Source: Clostridium chromiireducens (lineage in GTDB: Bacteria > Bacillota > Clostridia > Clostridiales > Clostridiaceae). Taken from it: a DNA stretch of 64,000 bases. Under the pieces are notes generated by a model. The model saw nothing but the letters and a program-made list of their open reading frames with translations, made no database searches and had not been told where the DNA came from. The position numbers and the translations under genes are program-made. The stretch spans positions 1-64,000 of the forward strand of contig NZ_MZGT01000018.1 of assembly GCF_002029255.1 (NCBI RefSeq). The letters are read 5' to 3'. Positions 51,585-60,462 of this stretch are shown in pieces; position 1 is the first letter of the stretch, and every line of letters starts with the position of its first letter.

Positions 51585-53678
51585 ATGAATGTAATATTAT
51601 CAGAAGCATTTTTAAACAAATATAGTGAAGCAAAAAATAATCCCTTAAGCAATATAGGTGAATTTGTTTATTTAAGAACTTACTCAAGATATTTAGAAGA
51701 TAAAAAAAGAAGAGAAAATTGGTTTGAAACTGTTCTTAGGACAACAGAATATAATATTGAACTTGGCATAAATTTCAAAAAGAAAAATGGATTAAACATA
51801 AACTGGCAAGATGAAGTAAGGGAGGCTGAACTTCTATTTGATAATTTGTTTAATTTAAGAACTTTTACTTCTGGAAGAACTCTTTATATGGGAGGAACAG
51901 ATATTGTAAAAGAATATCCGCTTTCAAACTATAACTGCTCCTTCACAATGATTGAAAAATTTCATGATTTTGTTGATGTATTTTACCTTCTTATGGTTGG
52001 CTCAGGTGTAGGTGTTAGAATTGACAAAGAATTAATTTCTAATATGCCTATAATAAGAAAAGTATCTCTAGGAGGCGAGTATTCCAAGGATGTTCATAAA
52101 TATATGCCTAAAGAATACATGGAGAATACTAAGCTTATTTTGGATAAAAATGATTCTTCCCGTGCAACTATAAAAATTGGCGATAGTAAAGAAGGCTGGT
52201 GTAATGCATTAGAAACTTATTTTAATTTAGTTACATCTAAAGAATATATAAATATCAAAAAAATAATACTTGATTATAGCTATGTTAGACCTGAAGGTGA
52301 GCGACTAAAAAGATTTGGCGGAAGAGCTTCTGGCCACAAATCGCTTAAGAGAATGTTTGAAAAGATTAACAAAGTTTTTGATAGACTTACAGATGGCAGC
52401 TTAAAATCAATAGATGTCCTTGATATATCAACTATAATTAGTGAAAATGTGGTTTCTGGCGGTGTTAGACGAAGTGCGATGATGATTATTTGCGATGAAG
52501 ATGATAATGATGTTATCAATGCTAAAAGCAACCTTTATAAAATAGTTGATGGAAATTGGATTGAGAACTTAGAAGTTTCTCATCGAAAAATGAGTAATAA
52601 TTCTGTTTTATATAAAGAAAAACCATCTTTAGATAAGATAAAAGAAATATTAAATTCAATAAAAATAAACGGCGAACCAGGATTTATTAATGCAAGTGAG
52701 GCTAAAAAGAGAAAAGCTACGTTTAAAGGGTGTAACCCATGCGGCGAAATCCTCCTTAATTCTCATCAATGTTGTAACTTATCTACAAATAACTTAGTAA
52801 CTTTTGTGGATGAGAATAATAGATTAGATATTAAACATTTAGAAGAAATAATAAAATTATCTACAAGAGTGGCTATTAGAATGACTTTAGTTGATGTTGA
52901 ATTACCAGACTGGAATGAAGTAATGCAATCAGATAGAATTATCGGAATTTCATTGACTGGTATGATGGATATGGTTAACAAACTTAACATGAATTATGAC
53001 GAACTAGGTCCGTTACTTAATAATTTAAGAAATGTAGTTAGAAGTGAAGGTATAAGATATTGTACAGAACTTGGAATTTCGACACCTGAGCTTATGACTA
53101 CAATAAAGCCTGAGGGATCCCTTTCTACTCTACCATGTGTAAGTTCTGGTATACACTATTCCCACTCAAATTATTATATTAGAAGAGTTAGAATTTCTAC
53201 ATCTGATCCTCTATATAAAATGATAGATAAACTAAAATGTTACCCTATTTTTAATGAGAATGGTCAACCTGATGAGAATTGTACAACAAAAGTTATAGAG
53301 TTCCCAATAAAAGCTCCTGAAGGTAAAACAAAATATGATGTTGGAGCTATAGAACAACTCGAACTATATAAATTATCAATGTTAAATTGGACCGATCATA
53401 ATACGTCAATTACTGTACATGTAAAAGATGATGAATGGGACGCTGTTGCAAATTGGTTGTATGAGAACTTTGAGTATGTAGTTGGAATAACGTTCTTACC
53501 ATTAATGGATGAAACCTACCCTCTTCTACCTTATGAATCTACAACAAAAGAAGATTATGACGCGCGTATAAAAAATATTAAACCAATCGACTATGAATTA
53601 TTAGCAGAACTTGATGATGATGAAGAACATGAAATAATTGATAAGGAATGTGCAAATGGAGTTTGCCCAATACGATAA
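51585..53678 (+). CDS. nrdJ: Class II (adenosylcobalamin-dependent) ribonucleoside-triphosphate reductase
   Basis: A 697-residue monomeric RNR of the RTPR type that reduces ribonucleotides using B12. The sequence opens LSEAFLNKYSEAKNNPLSNI. NYNCSFTMIE holds the substrate-site cysteine. NPCGEILLNSHQCCNLSTN carries the thiyl-radical Cys with the Asn and Glu pair. CANGVCPIR at the C-terminus has the swinging Cys689 and Cys694. GGAGG precedes the ATG. The length is typical for bacterial RTPR. Oxygen independence suits an anaerobe. NrdR boxes upstream imply repression when dATP is high. Confidence 0.92.
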   Translation: MNVILSEAFLNKYSEAKNNPLSNIGEFVYLRTYSRYLEDKKRRENWFETVLRTTEYNIELGINFKKKNGLNINWQDEVREAELLFDNLFNLRTFTSGRTLYMGGTDIVKEYPLSNYNCSFTMIEKFHDFVDVFYLLMVGSGVGVRIDKELISNMPIIRKVSLGGEYSKDVHKYMPKEYMENTKLILDKNDSSRATIKIGDSKEGWCNALETYFNLVTSKEYINIKKIILDYSYVRPEGERLKRFGGRASGHKSLKRMFEKINKVFDRLTDGSLKSIDVLDISTIISENVVSGGVRRSAMMIICDEDDNDVINAKSNLYKIVDGNWIENLEVSHRKMSNNSVLYKEKPSLDKIKEILNSIKINGEPGFINASEAKKRKATFKGCNPCGEILLNSHQCCNLSTNNLVTFVDENNRLDIKHLEEIIKLSTRVAIRMTLVDVELPDWNEVMQSDRIIGISLTGMMDMVNKLNMNYDELGPLLNNLRNVVRSEGIRYCTELGISTPELMTTIKPEGSLSTLPCVSSGIHYSHSNYYIRRVRISTSDPLYKMIDKLKCYPIFNENGQPDENCTTKVIEFPIKAPEGKTKYDVGAIEQLELYKLSMLNWTDHNTSITVHVKDDEWDAVANWLYENFEYVVGITFLPLMDETYPLLPYESTTKEDYDARIKNIKPIDYELLAELDDDEEHEIIDKECANGVCPIR

Positions 53679-53729
53679 TGTATAAAATTTTGTTGTAAAA
53701 AACTAATAATATATTTAAATACAATAATA

Positions 53730-53777
53730 AAAAGTTTTAGCCTGCCTCTTAATACTAAGATACTGGCTAAAACTTTT
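53730..53777 (+). terminator. Terminator of nrdJ
   Basis: AAAAGTTTTAGCC (53730-53742) pairs perfectly with GGCTAAAACTTTT (53765-53777). Confidence 0.85.
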
Positions 53778-53893
53778 AATCATTTTATAATTTTAATGAT
53801 TCAATATAATCCAACATTTTCAAGATATACTAAATAATTAAATTTTCTACTCAAGAATTATATTTTAACGTATATGTATTTCAACTCACAATA

Positions 53894-54448
53894 TTACTCC
53901 ACTAAGTAAATTGTAGTCTTTTTTCTTCCGAATTTTACTGCTTCTTCATAAGTTGATACCCACACATCTATTACGTATGTACCATCTTTCTTAATTTTAA
54001 TTGCTCCACCTCTATCTTCAACATCAAACATACCATCGGCTTTATAATTTTTTAACTCTGGAATATAAATTTTACTTCCAAGAGGTATTTTTGATGGAGC
54101 CGCTATAACACCTATTCTCGTTTTAGTCTGCATCGCTGTTTGTGATTCCCATTGTCCTGAACATCTAGGATCATTTGAGTATGCAGTTAATTCGGCTTTA
54201 ATAGGTTTACCTAAAGTTTTTTGAGTTTCTTGAGATTTTTCTGACAACATTTGAACCTTTTCAGGCTCTTTTAATGCTTTATCTATATTATTATTTGATA
54301 CCGTCTCAGTATATTTTTCTGCTGGATTCTGATTCTCATTAATATCAGAATTATCTATCTTAGAACTTTCTTCGTATTTGCCTGCAGCAAATTTATTTAT
54401 TACAATGTTTTTTGTCCCCATATTGAAATAATCTGTTCCAAGACTCAT
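53894..54448 (-). CDS. 3D-domain protein, possibly with a frameshifted signal peptide
   Basis: A 184-residue protein with a C-terminal 3D domain (lytic-transglycosylase-like double-psi barrel): ELTAYSNDPRCSG, IPLGSKIYIPELKNY, MFDVEDRGGAIK and IDVWVSTYEEA. The three conserved aspartates are in place. A low-complexity linker fills 20-80. The ATG at 54448 has no ribosome site, and the product lacks a signal peptide, unusual for a wall enzyme. In frame upstream, codons from 54485 encode the hydrophobic ILIVHIVLAICLM; an ATG at 54493 (MKHI) reaches it only through a one-base shift. Confidence 0.75.
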   Translation of the reverse strand: MSLGTDYFNMGTKNIVINKFAAGKYEESSKIDNSDINENQNPAEKYTETVSNNNIDKALKEPEKVQMLSEKSQETQKTLGKPIKAELTAYSNDPRCSGQWESQTAMQTKTRIGVIAAPSKIPLGSKIYIPELKNYKADGMFDVEDRGGAIKIKKDGTYVIDVWVSTYEEAVKFGRKKTTIYLVE

Positions 54449-54871
54449 TAAACATATTGCTAATACTATGTGTACAATTAATATGTTTCATCTTAATTTA
54501 TTAAACACCTACAACCACTCCTTGTGTTTTATTTGTAGCCTCTATTGGTTTGATATTTATACTACATTAGTCACCGATATGGTATTTGATTATTGTAGAC
54601 TATGAATTATATAATTGCAAAAGTAATTTCTGTTATAACTTGATAAACTTTTCAGAATTTCATATAAAACGGCTATTTATAACAGTTATCTACATATATT
54701 ATGGTAATAAAGTCATAAATTAATTAGCTACAAATAAATGAAATGCTGTTGAATATTCTAATAAAGCATCCATTTTTTAGTGTCATATAATTATAAATAT
54801 AGCTTGTACTTAATTTATAATTAAGTACAAGCTATTAATTCCAAACTTTAAAATCCACATATACCTTTATT
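54449..54871. other. Intergenic region with a strong palindrome
   Basis: TAGCTTGTACTTAAT (54800-54814) and ATTAAGTACAAGCTA (54820-54834) form a perfect 15-bp stem, the terminator of the HAD gene ending at 54872 on the minus strand. The possible signal-peptide segment of the 3D protein occupies 54449-54493. No other element is seen. Confidence 0.75.
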
Positions 54872-55657
54872 TTATAAAATAAACTTTTCTATTTCTAAAG
54901 CTACTCCATCATTTTGTACCGTATCTGTAATTTTCTTAGCATAACTCTTAACATAATCTTCGGCATTGCCCATTGCTATTCCACATCCAACAGAAGATAA
55001 CATTTCAATATCATTTTTTCCATCACCAAATGCATAACTATTCTGTACTGGGATATCTAAGTAATCAAGTACTTTTATAATTCCTGAAGCTTTTGTATTT
55101 GATTTTGAATACAATTCAAAAGATCCTTCTTTCACATTATGAATATAATCATAATCTCCTTTACCTAATGATAAGCAGTAATCTACTCCGCTTTTATCAC
55201 TACATAACATTTCAATTTTATATATATCAACATCTCCAATATTATAATTCCCCTCTAAATATTTCTTAGATATGCTAAAGGAATCATAAAATGAATGCAG
55301 CTCTTTATACTCATCTTTAATATAAGAATATAATTCTCCTTGCAATATATGTTGAATATTCAACTTTTCAAAATTGCACACCATCTCTTTAATAGAATCC
55401 TTACTAATACTTTCTTTATATATACATTTTTCCTTAACCTTTACATATGCTCCATTTGTAAGAACAAAACCATCAAAACCAAAATCGCATATAACTTCAT
55501 TCAAAAAAGCATATGGTCTACCCGTCGCAATAAACACATAATCCCCATTTGATTGCAATGAACGTATAGCTTTTTTTACTCTAGGAGTAATATCTATTAT
55601 TCCATTTAAGCAGTCTAATATAGTTCCGTCTATATCAAAAAATATTGCTCTTTTCAT
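54872..55657 (-). CDS. Cof/YidA-type HAD phosphatase
   Basis: A 261-residue HAD hydrolase of subfamily IIB with a C2 cap. Motif I is FFDIDGTIL with the nucleophile Asp. VFIATGRPYAF is motif II, Lys in TKASGII is motif III, and FGDGKNDIEML is motif IV. Members dephosphorylate sugar phosphates and related small molecules. AGGAGG precedes the ATG. It is divergent from a DeoR-type regulator, and the two are separated by 161 bp with a repeated motif, which suggests that the DeoR protein controls it. Confidence 0.9.
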   Translation of the reverse strand: MKRAIFFDIDGTILDCLNGIIDITPRVKKAIRSLQSNGDYVFIATGRPYAFLNEVICDFGFDGFVLTNGAYVKVKEKCIYKESISKDSIKEMVCNFEKLNIQHILQGELYSYIKDEYKELHSFYDSFSISKKYLEGNYNIGDVDIYKIEMLCSDKSGVDYCLSLGKGDYDYIHNVKEGSFELYSKSNTKASGIIKVLDYLDIPVQNSYAFGDGKNDIEMLSSVGCGIAMGNAEDYVKSYAKKITDTVQNDGVALEIEKFIL

Positions 55658-55680
55658 ATTTGCATCCTCCTTTTATAACA

Positions 55681-55741
55681 ATTCGTTCTCACTTAGTCTG
55701 TTTTGTTGTAGTTTAATATCATTTTATCTCATTCGTTCTCA
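55681..55741. promoter_or_regulatory. Repeated candidate DeoR operator
   Basis: ATTCGTTCTCA occurs at 55681-55691 and 55731-55741, exactly 50 bp apart, about five helical turns. TTCG(T)T is a common core for DeoR/GlpR-family sites. The two copies flank the promoter region between the divergent HAD and DeoR genes. Confidence 0.6.
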
Positions 55742-55818
55742 TTTGTCAATTGATCTAATTGCATTCTAATACATATATTGTTAAAATAGAAATAAACAAT
55801 AACAAATTGGAGGAAACT

Positions 55819-56583
55819 ATGTTTATCGAAGAAAGACACAAACATATTTTAGATATATTACAAAAAGAGGGAAAAGTATTAGTTAAAGATTTAAGCACAC
55901 AATTTCAGGTTAGTGAAAGTATGATCAGAAAAGATCTTCAGGTTCTAGAAAAGGATAATTTACTTCAACGTACTTATGGAGGTGCTATTAATATGAAGCG
56001 CACCATAGCACATAATGAGAGTTTATTTAAAAGAGTTGAAATTGATACAGATTTAAAAGAAATTATTGCAAAAAAAGCATATGAACTGATAAATGAAGGA
56101 GATACAGTATTTTTAGATGCATCAAGCATATCATATTTTCTTACAAAATTACTTATAGAAAATAATAAAAATATTACTTTAATCACAAACATGGTTGAAA
56201 TATCATCAATGATTCAATTACATTCGAAGATGCATGTCATTTTTATAGGCGGAGATTATAATCCTCTTGTGGGCGGAAATATAGGTTCTCATTCTATCGA
56301 ACAAATTAAATTATATAGATGTAACAAGGCATTTATTGGATGTAATGGGATTGACCTTAGAGATGGCAGTATTAGTACTGGGCTTTCTGAAGATGCAGGA
56401 ACGAAAAAAGCTATTATGAACATATCAAAGGAATTATATCTAATGGCACCGAGTGAACGATTCAACTTAGATGGAATTATTAATTTTTCAAATATAACAG
56501 ATTTTTATAGCATTATTACAGAATCTCCACTAAGTAATACAATAATGGCTTTGCTCGAGCAATATAATGTAAGATTAAAATAA
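55819..56583 (+). CDS. DeoR/GlpR-family transcriptional regulator
   Basis: A 254-residue regulator from the ATG at 55819 with GGAGG upstream; the longer frame to 55759 has no ribosome site. The N-terminus is a DeoR helix-turn-helix: MFIEERHKHILDILQKEGKV, LSTQFQVSESMIRKDLQVLE, LLQRTYGGA. The C-terminal sensor domain has FLDASSISYFLTKLL, LITNMVEI and FIGGDYNPLVGG. Such sensors bind phosphorylated sugars. It is divergent from the HAD phosphatase, which might act on its inducer. Confidence 0.9.
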   Translation: MFIEERHKHILDILQKEGKVLVKDLSTQFQVSESMIRKDLQVLEKDNLLQRTYGGAINMKRTIAHNESLFKRVEIDTDLKEIIAKKAYELINEGDTVFLDASSISYFLTKLLIENNKNITLITNMVEISSMIQLHSKMHVIFIGGDYNPLVGGNIGSHSIEQIKLYRCNKAFIGCNGIDLRDGSISTGLSEDAGTKKAIMNISKELYLMAPSERFNLDGIINFSNITDFYSIITESPLSNTIMALLEQYNVRLK

Positions 56584-56750
56584 CTTTGAAAATTTATGTA
56601 TAATGAGGGTTGAATATTATGAACTATACTTCAAGCTACTAGTTTGAAGTATCTTATTCAATTTCACAATCATTTTATGTTAATCTCATTTTTGTTGACA
56701 TGCAGTAGAATTTTAATTATAATAATTTAAGTAATTTATAGTGCTCGTAT

Positions 56751-56971
56751 AACGAATTGGGGAGAGCCTGCAACACACGCAGCGCCGAAGGTGAAGTCGC
56801 AACAAACTCTCAGGCAAAAGGACCGAATTCTGACGAAACTCTGGAAAGTCTAATGACACCCAAGAAGCAATCTTTTGATTTGAAATACAGAATAAAATAA
56901 AGAAGCGTACAGCTAGTTATTTTTTGAATGTAAAAGTTATAAAGAGAATCTTTCAGGTACAATAACAGAGG
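56751..56971 (+). promoter_or_regulatory. Tandem glycine riboswitch with an altered second aptamer
   Basis: Aptamer 1 (56751-56832) is canonical: GGGGAGAGCCTGC, GCGCCGAAGGTGAAGTCGC, ACTCTCAGGCAAAAGGACCG. Aptamer 2 (56836-56971) keeps ACTCTGGAAAGTC, CACCCAAGAAGCAA and ATCTTTCAGGTACAATAACA. It departs at two conserved places (CCCAAG for CCGAAG and ACAATAACA for AAAAGGACA) and has an A/T-rich insertion of about 75 nt. It overlaps a terminator, so glycine binding could switch transcription of the downstream transporter. Confidence 0.88.
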
Positions 56972-57001
56972 CGAATTGTTTTATCCAATTCGCCTCTTTT
57001 A
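56967..57001 (+). terminator. Terminator of the glycine riboswitch
   Basis: AGAGGCGAATTG (56967-56978) pairs perfectly with CAATTCGCCTCT (56986-56997), followed by TTTATT. Its first bases are shared with the 3' end of aptamer 2. Confidence 0.9.
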
Positions 57002-57039
57002 TTGTGCGTAAAATACAAATTGGAAGGAATGATTTATTT

Positions 57040-57642
57040 ATGTATGATATAGCCCTACTAGAATATCTAGGTATCTTTGCCTTTGCAGCATCTGGTGCTT
57101 ATGTTGCAATAGATGAAAAATTTGATTTATTCGGTATATATATGTTAGCCACCATAACAGCCATGGGAGGTGGTGTTCTTCGTGATATTGTTACAAACGT
57201 TGGGATTCCTTTGTTTTTTTCAAATTACACGACCATCCCTTTTATTATATTGGGGGCAACAATTCCTATTATACTTCGTGGTAAAGTGAAATATAATACT
57301 TTATTCGTCATAATAGATGCAATAGGACTCTCTGCTTTTTTTGTTTCTTCTGGAATTAAAGCGATTGAAAGAGGACACAATCTTATGTTATTCCTATTTG
57401 CTGCAAGTATAACCGGCGTTGGCGGCGGACTGCTTCGAGATATAATTACAAACAGAAAACCTGAAATATTTAAAACTGATATTTATTGTGTCGCTGGCAT
57501 TTTAGGTTCACTCTTATTATGGTTCTTGTATCCTGTCATGGGTACTCATGTTGCACAACATATATCATTAATTACTATCTTTTCTATCCGAATGATTTGC
57601 TATATGAAAAAATTAAACCTTCCAGTCATTACAAAACTTTAG
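57040..57642 (+). CDS. TRIC-family (UPF0126) transporter, probable glycine permease
   Basis: A 200-residue membrane protein with seven predicted helices and an internal duplication. Each half has the signature GGG-x-LRDI: MGGGVLRDIVTN near residue 40 and VGGGLLRDIITN near 125. This is the bacterial TRIC/UPF0126 (YadS-like) family. The ATG at 57040, with GGAAGGA upstream, is the likely start. Because it lies behind a glycine riboswitch, transport of glycine is the best inference, either uptake or release of excess. Confidence 0.88.
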   Translation: MYDIALLEYLGIFAFAASGAYVAIDEKFDLFGIYMLATITAMGGGVLRDIVTNVGIPLFFSNYTTIPFIILGATIPIILRGKVKYNTLFVIIDAIGLSAFFVSSGIKAIERGHNLMLFLFAASITGVGGGLLRDIITNRKPEIFKTDIYCVAGILGSLLLWFLYPVMGTHVAQHISLITIFSIRMICYMKKLNLPVITKL

Positions 57643-57655
57643 ATTTAATCTTTAT

Positions 57656-57695
57656 GTCCTAAAACAGATTATTTTTTACTAATCTGTTTTAGGAC
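57656..57695. terminator. Bidirectional terminator
   Basis: GTCCTAAAACAGATTA (57656-57671) pairs perfectly with TAATCTGTTTTAGGAC (57680-57695), a 16-bp stem between convergent genes. Confidence 0.92.
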
Positions 57696-57705
57696 AAACT
57701 ATTTC

Positions 57706-58011
57706 TTATAAATCGTCCCAATAAATTTTCTCCAAATTCTCATCTATTTTAGAATGTTTATCAAATAATTTTATTATGACCGCTGATAACACAAATCCAA
57801 TCACTCCACCTATAATTTCTGATGTTTTAGTAGAAACTTCAATGAAATTCCCAATATAACTACCTATAAACGCACCTATAAATATAGCAATTATAGGAAA
57901 AATAAAAATCATGAAAGCTGCTAATAACATATTAGTTTTTTTTCTTTTCAACCGAATTTTATTATTCTTTTCATCTGTTTTCTCTTTCTTATTATCAATA
58001 TTCATGTTCAT
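57706..58011 (-). CDS. Small membrane protein of unknown function
   Basis: A 101-residue protein with a charged N-terminus rich in K, E, D and N, then two helices. The first is NMLLAAFMIFIFPIIAIF. The second is glycine-rich (GAFIGSYIGN, then EIIGGVIGFVLSAVII), resembling glycine-zipper membrane proteins. The C-terminus is acidic. GGAG lies 3 nt from the ATG at 58011 and 9 nt from an ATG two codons later (58005), which may be the real start. No family is recognised. It is monocistronic. Confidence 0.6.
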   Translation of the reverse strand: MNMNIDNKKEKTDEKNNKIRLKRKKTNMLLAAFMIFIFPIIAIFIGAFIGSYIGNFIEVSTKTSEIIGGVIGFVLSAVIIKLFDKHSKIDENLEKIYWDDL

Positions 58012-58182
58012 CTTCTCCTACAATAATGAAATTTATTTTATACAAGAAATTAATGAAAGACTATGAATTATTAATTCTCTCAATTTTTTATCTACTACTT
58101 TCTTTTAATATAATCATATTTTCAAATTTTACATATTATTCTCTTGATTCATCGTATTTTTATTTTGTGATAACTAAAAATT

Positions 58183-58221
58183 CAAAAGCTTAAAGTAGCC
58201 ATAAACTGCTTTAAGCTTTTG
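58183..58221. terminator. Terminator 3' of the PIN gene
   Basis: CAAAAGCTTAAAG pairs with CTTTAAGCTTTTG around 58183-58221, with one extra mismatch inside. It lies just past the minus-strand PIN gene end. Confidence 0.75.
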
Positions 58222-58296
58222 ATTAATAATTTCATAAACTTTAAAAGTAATGTCCCACTGCATGATATATTTATTTATTGTTTATACCATCTGTAT

Positions 58297-58740
58297 TTAA
58301 TTATCTACTAACATATTAACTGTTATTACTCTATCACTACCTAATATATACTTTGCAGTCTTATATAAATATCTATCTTCTGTAACTAATATAAACTTTT
58401 CATCTAAGTAGCACGCATACAAAAGTAACAAATCGTTTTCAGACAACTTTTCTGTATTATCAAAATAAGAATCATCTTGACTAGAGTATTTTAAATCTAA
58501 CATTCTGTAGAATTCCTTGATATTCCTCTCATCAACCTGTATAATACATTTAAGTAATTTACAAAATCTTTCCGATAATATTCCTTCTTTTTTATAGTCT
58601 TTCCATTTTCTCGAAATAAGTTCTTGGCTCACTTCTCTTAATATTTTAAGCTTATCTTCTTCTATAAGTCTATCAATAACAAAAGGATGTTGTTTCCAAA
58701 GCAATATTATAACATTAGTATCCAACAAAAACTCACTCAT
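58297..58740 (-). CDS. PIN-domain protein without a visible antitoxin
   Basis: A 147-residue protein from the ATG at 58740 (GGGG 8 nt upstream; longer frames lack ribosome sites). The PIN fold is suggested by MSEFLLDTNVIILLW with a metal-binding Asp7, by SENDLLLLYACYL and by VTEDRYLYKTA near the end, where acidic residues complete the RNase site. It resembles VapC or DUF4411-type PIN proteins. No antitoxin-like gene lies directly beside it, and the upstream 58741-59133 holds none. It may be a solitary RNase or a toxin whose partner is lost. Confidence 0.65.
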   Translation of the reverse strand: MSEFLLDTNVIILLWKQHPFVIDRLIEEDKLKILREVSQELISRKWKDYKKEGILSERFCKLLKCIIQVDERNIKEFYRMLDLKYSSQDDSYFDNTEKLSENDLLLLYACYLDEKFILVTEDRYLYKTAKYILGSDRVITVNMLVDN

Positions 58741-59133
58741 ATTCATTACCCCTATAAATTTTAATATATATTTTCCTTTATTATACTTCCATAAAAGCAA
58801 ATAAGTATCCTTACTCTACAAATATTGCTGATAATATTAATATCATTTTTATCATATTTTAACATTAAATCCTTTTCATTTCTACTATTTCTTTATTATT
58901 ATTTTATAGATCTAATTAGTTTTATATCATGAGAAATGAATGAAAATCAAATAAACTCATACTAATTTTTTTACTTTAAAACCTAACAGAATACTATTTA
59001 TTTTTTATACAAAAAAAGATAGTCAACACAACTATCTTTTGTAATCATTCTGCAACGTTCTACTTACCACACAGTCTTCCATTCTGTACTAAAAACCTTA
59101 GCGATCCTGTTTAGAACAGGAATGAGTTTTGCA
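58741..59133. other. Intergenic region with one terminator
   Basis: AAAAGATAGT (59014-59023) and ACTATCTTTT (59031-59040) make a terminator for the pseudouridine synthase gene. A small hairpin CCTGTTTAGAACAGG lies at 59109-59123. Nothing else is recognised. Confidence 0.65.
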
Positions 59134-59925
59134 TTACACAGGTCCTAATATCTTTTGGACTTCAGCTTTTGTCAATGGCCTATGCTGACCTCTTTCCAGT
59201 GATTCATCTAGAACTAATCCTCCAATTGAAATCCTCTTTAAATATACAATATAACATCCCACTGCCTTTAACATACGTTTCACTTGATGTTTACGTCCCT
59301 CTGAAATAGTAAGATATCCAGAAATAACTGGTTGCTCATACTTCTTTGAGTCAATATTATATAAATTTTTAATAGGCATTTCACCTTTGAGTTCATTATA
59401 CATTCCAAATCTTTTTACTTGTATTTTTGCAGGTTTTGTAAACACTTCATTACTACCTTGTCCAATATCAATTCCCTGTTCTAATCTTTTCTTTTCTTCT
59501 TCATTTAAAGAACCAAATGCCCAAAAGAAATAAGTTTTTTCAACATGCTTTTCTGGAAACATCAATTGATGTTCAAACTCACCATCATTTGTAAGTAGCA
59601 ACAAACCTTCTGTATCTTTGTCCAATCGGCCCACATGAAATACTCCATCCATATTTATACCATTGAAGAAATCAAATACTGTTCTATTAACCTCATCAGT
59701 TCTTGCTGTTATATAGCCAGCTGGTTTATGAAACATATAGTATACTTTTCCAGTATAACAAACCACCTTATCAATATATTCAATAACATCATAATCTTTA
59801 TTAACTTCTACTGCTGGCTCATTTTTCACATCACCGTTTACTTTTACCATTCCATCTTTAATATAGTTTCTAACCATTTTTCTATTTCCAATAGAAGACT
59901 CGGCTAAAAATTTATCTAATCTCAT
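59134..59925 (-). CDS. RsuA/RluB-family pseudouridine synthase
   Basis: A 263-residue enzyme that makes pseudouridine in rRNA. The N-terminal S4 domain is MRLDKFLAESSIGNRKMVRN. The catalytic domain has YYMFHKPAGYITA, GRLDKDTEGLLLLTNDG with the catalytic Asp, and VEKTYFFWAFG. ISEGRKHQVKRMLKAVGC completes the fold. It is of the RsuA type by length and order. The site in 16S or 23S rRNA is not clear from sequence. It is a single gene. Confidence 0.92.
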   Translation of the reverse strand: MRLDKFLAESSIGNRKMVRNYIKDGMVKVNGDVKNEPAVEVNKDYDVIEYIDKVVCYTGKVYYMFHKPAGYITARTDEVNRTVFDFFNGINMDGVFHVGRLDKDTEGLLLLTNDGEFEHQLMFPEKHVEKTYFFWAFGSLNEEEKKRLEQGIDIGQGSNEVFTKPAKIQVKRFGMYNELKGEMPIKNLYNIDSKKYEQPVISGYLTISEGRKHQVKRMLKAVGCYIVYLKRISIGGLVLDESLERGQHRPLTKAEVQKILGPV

Positions 59926-60462
59926 ATATTACTACTCTTCCTTTGTAAAATCTCTTTTATTGCTCATTTAATAAGTTAGTTTCTTATTATATAATAAGAC
60001 TTCTATTAGTATATCATAAACTTATCTAAACCAATATATTTTGGGTAAAAAATCTTATTTCCATATTCCTATCCCCAATTATCCATGGCCACCATTAATA
60101 AAATCCTCATATATACAAATAAAAATAAACTTACCTTATATTATTGCAGCTAAATTTGTTAAAATAGTATTTATCAATAAAATAATTATACGTTAAATTT
60201 TAATACAATATCATGTATAGTTAGTTTTTTAACACACAAAAATAAAATTCAGAAAATTCTCAACAAACACTTGAATAGTGAGTAACACATTGTTATAATA
60301 GTTAATATAATAATAATAAAGTATTTCTATATTTTTTTCAATATTATTGTTAAATTATTAACGTTAATTTTTTAACTTTAATTTGCACAATGATCTAGTG
60401 TAGAGTATTTTATCGGAATTAAATTTAAATATTATTAAGTAATATAATGATAAGGAGATAAT
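59926..60462. promoter_or_regulatory. Promoter region with a Rex-like box
   Basis: TTGAAT (60271-60276), 17 nt and TATAAT (60294-60299) form a plus-strand promoter. TTGTTAAATTATTAACGT (60347-60364) matches the Rex consensus TTGTTAA-N4-TTAACAA at all but the last two positions. It lies about 40 nt after the predicted start site and 100 nt before the aldehyde-dehydrogenase-like gene. Nothing else is recognised here. Confidence 0.5.
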
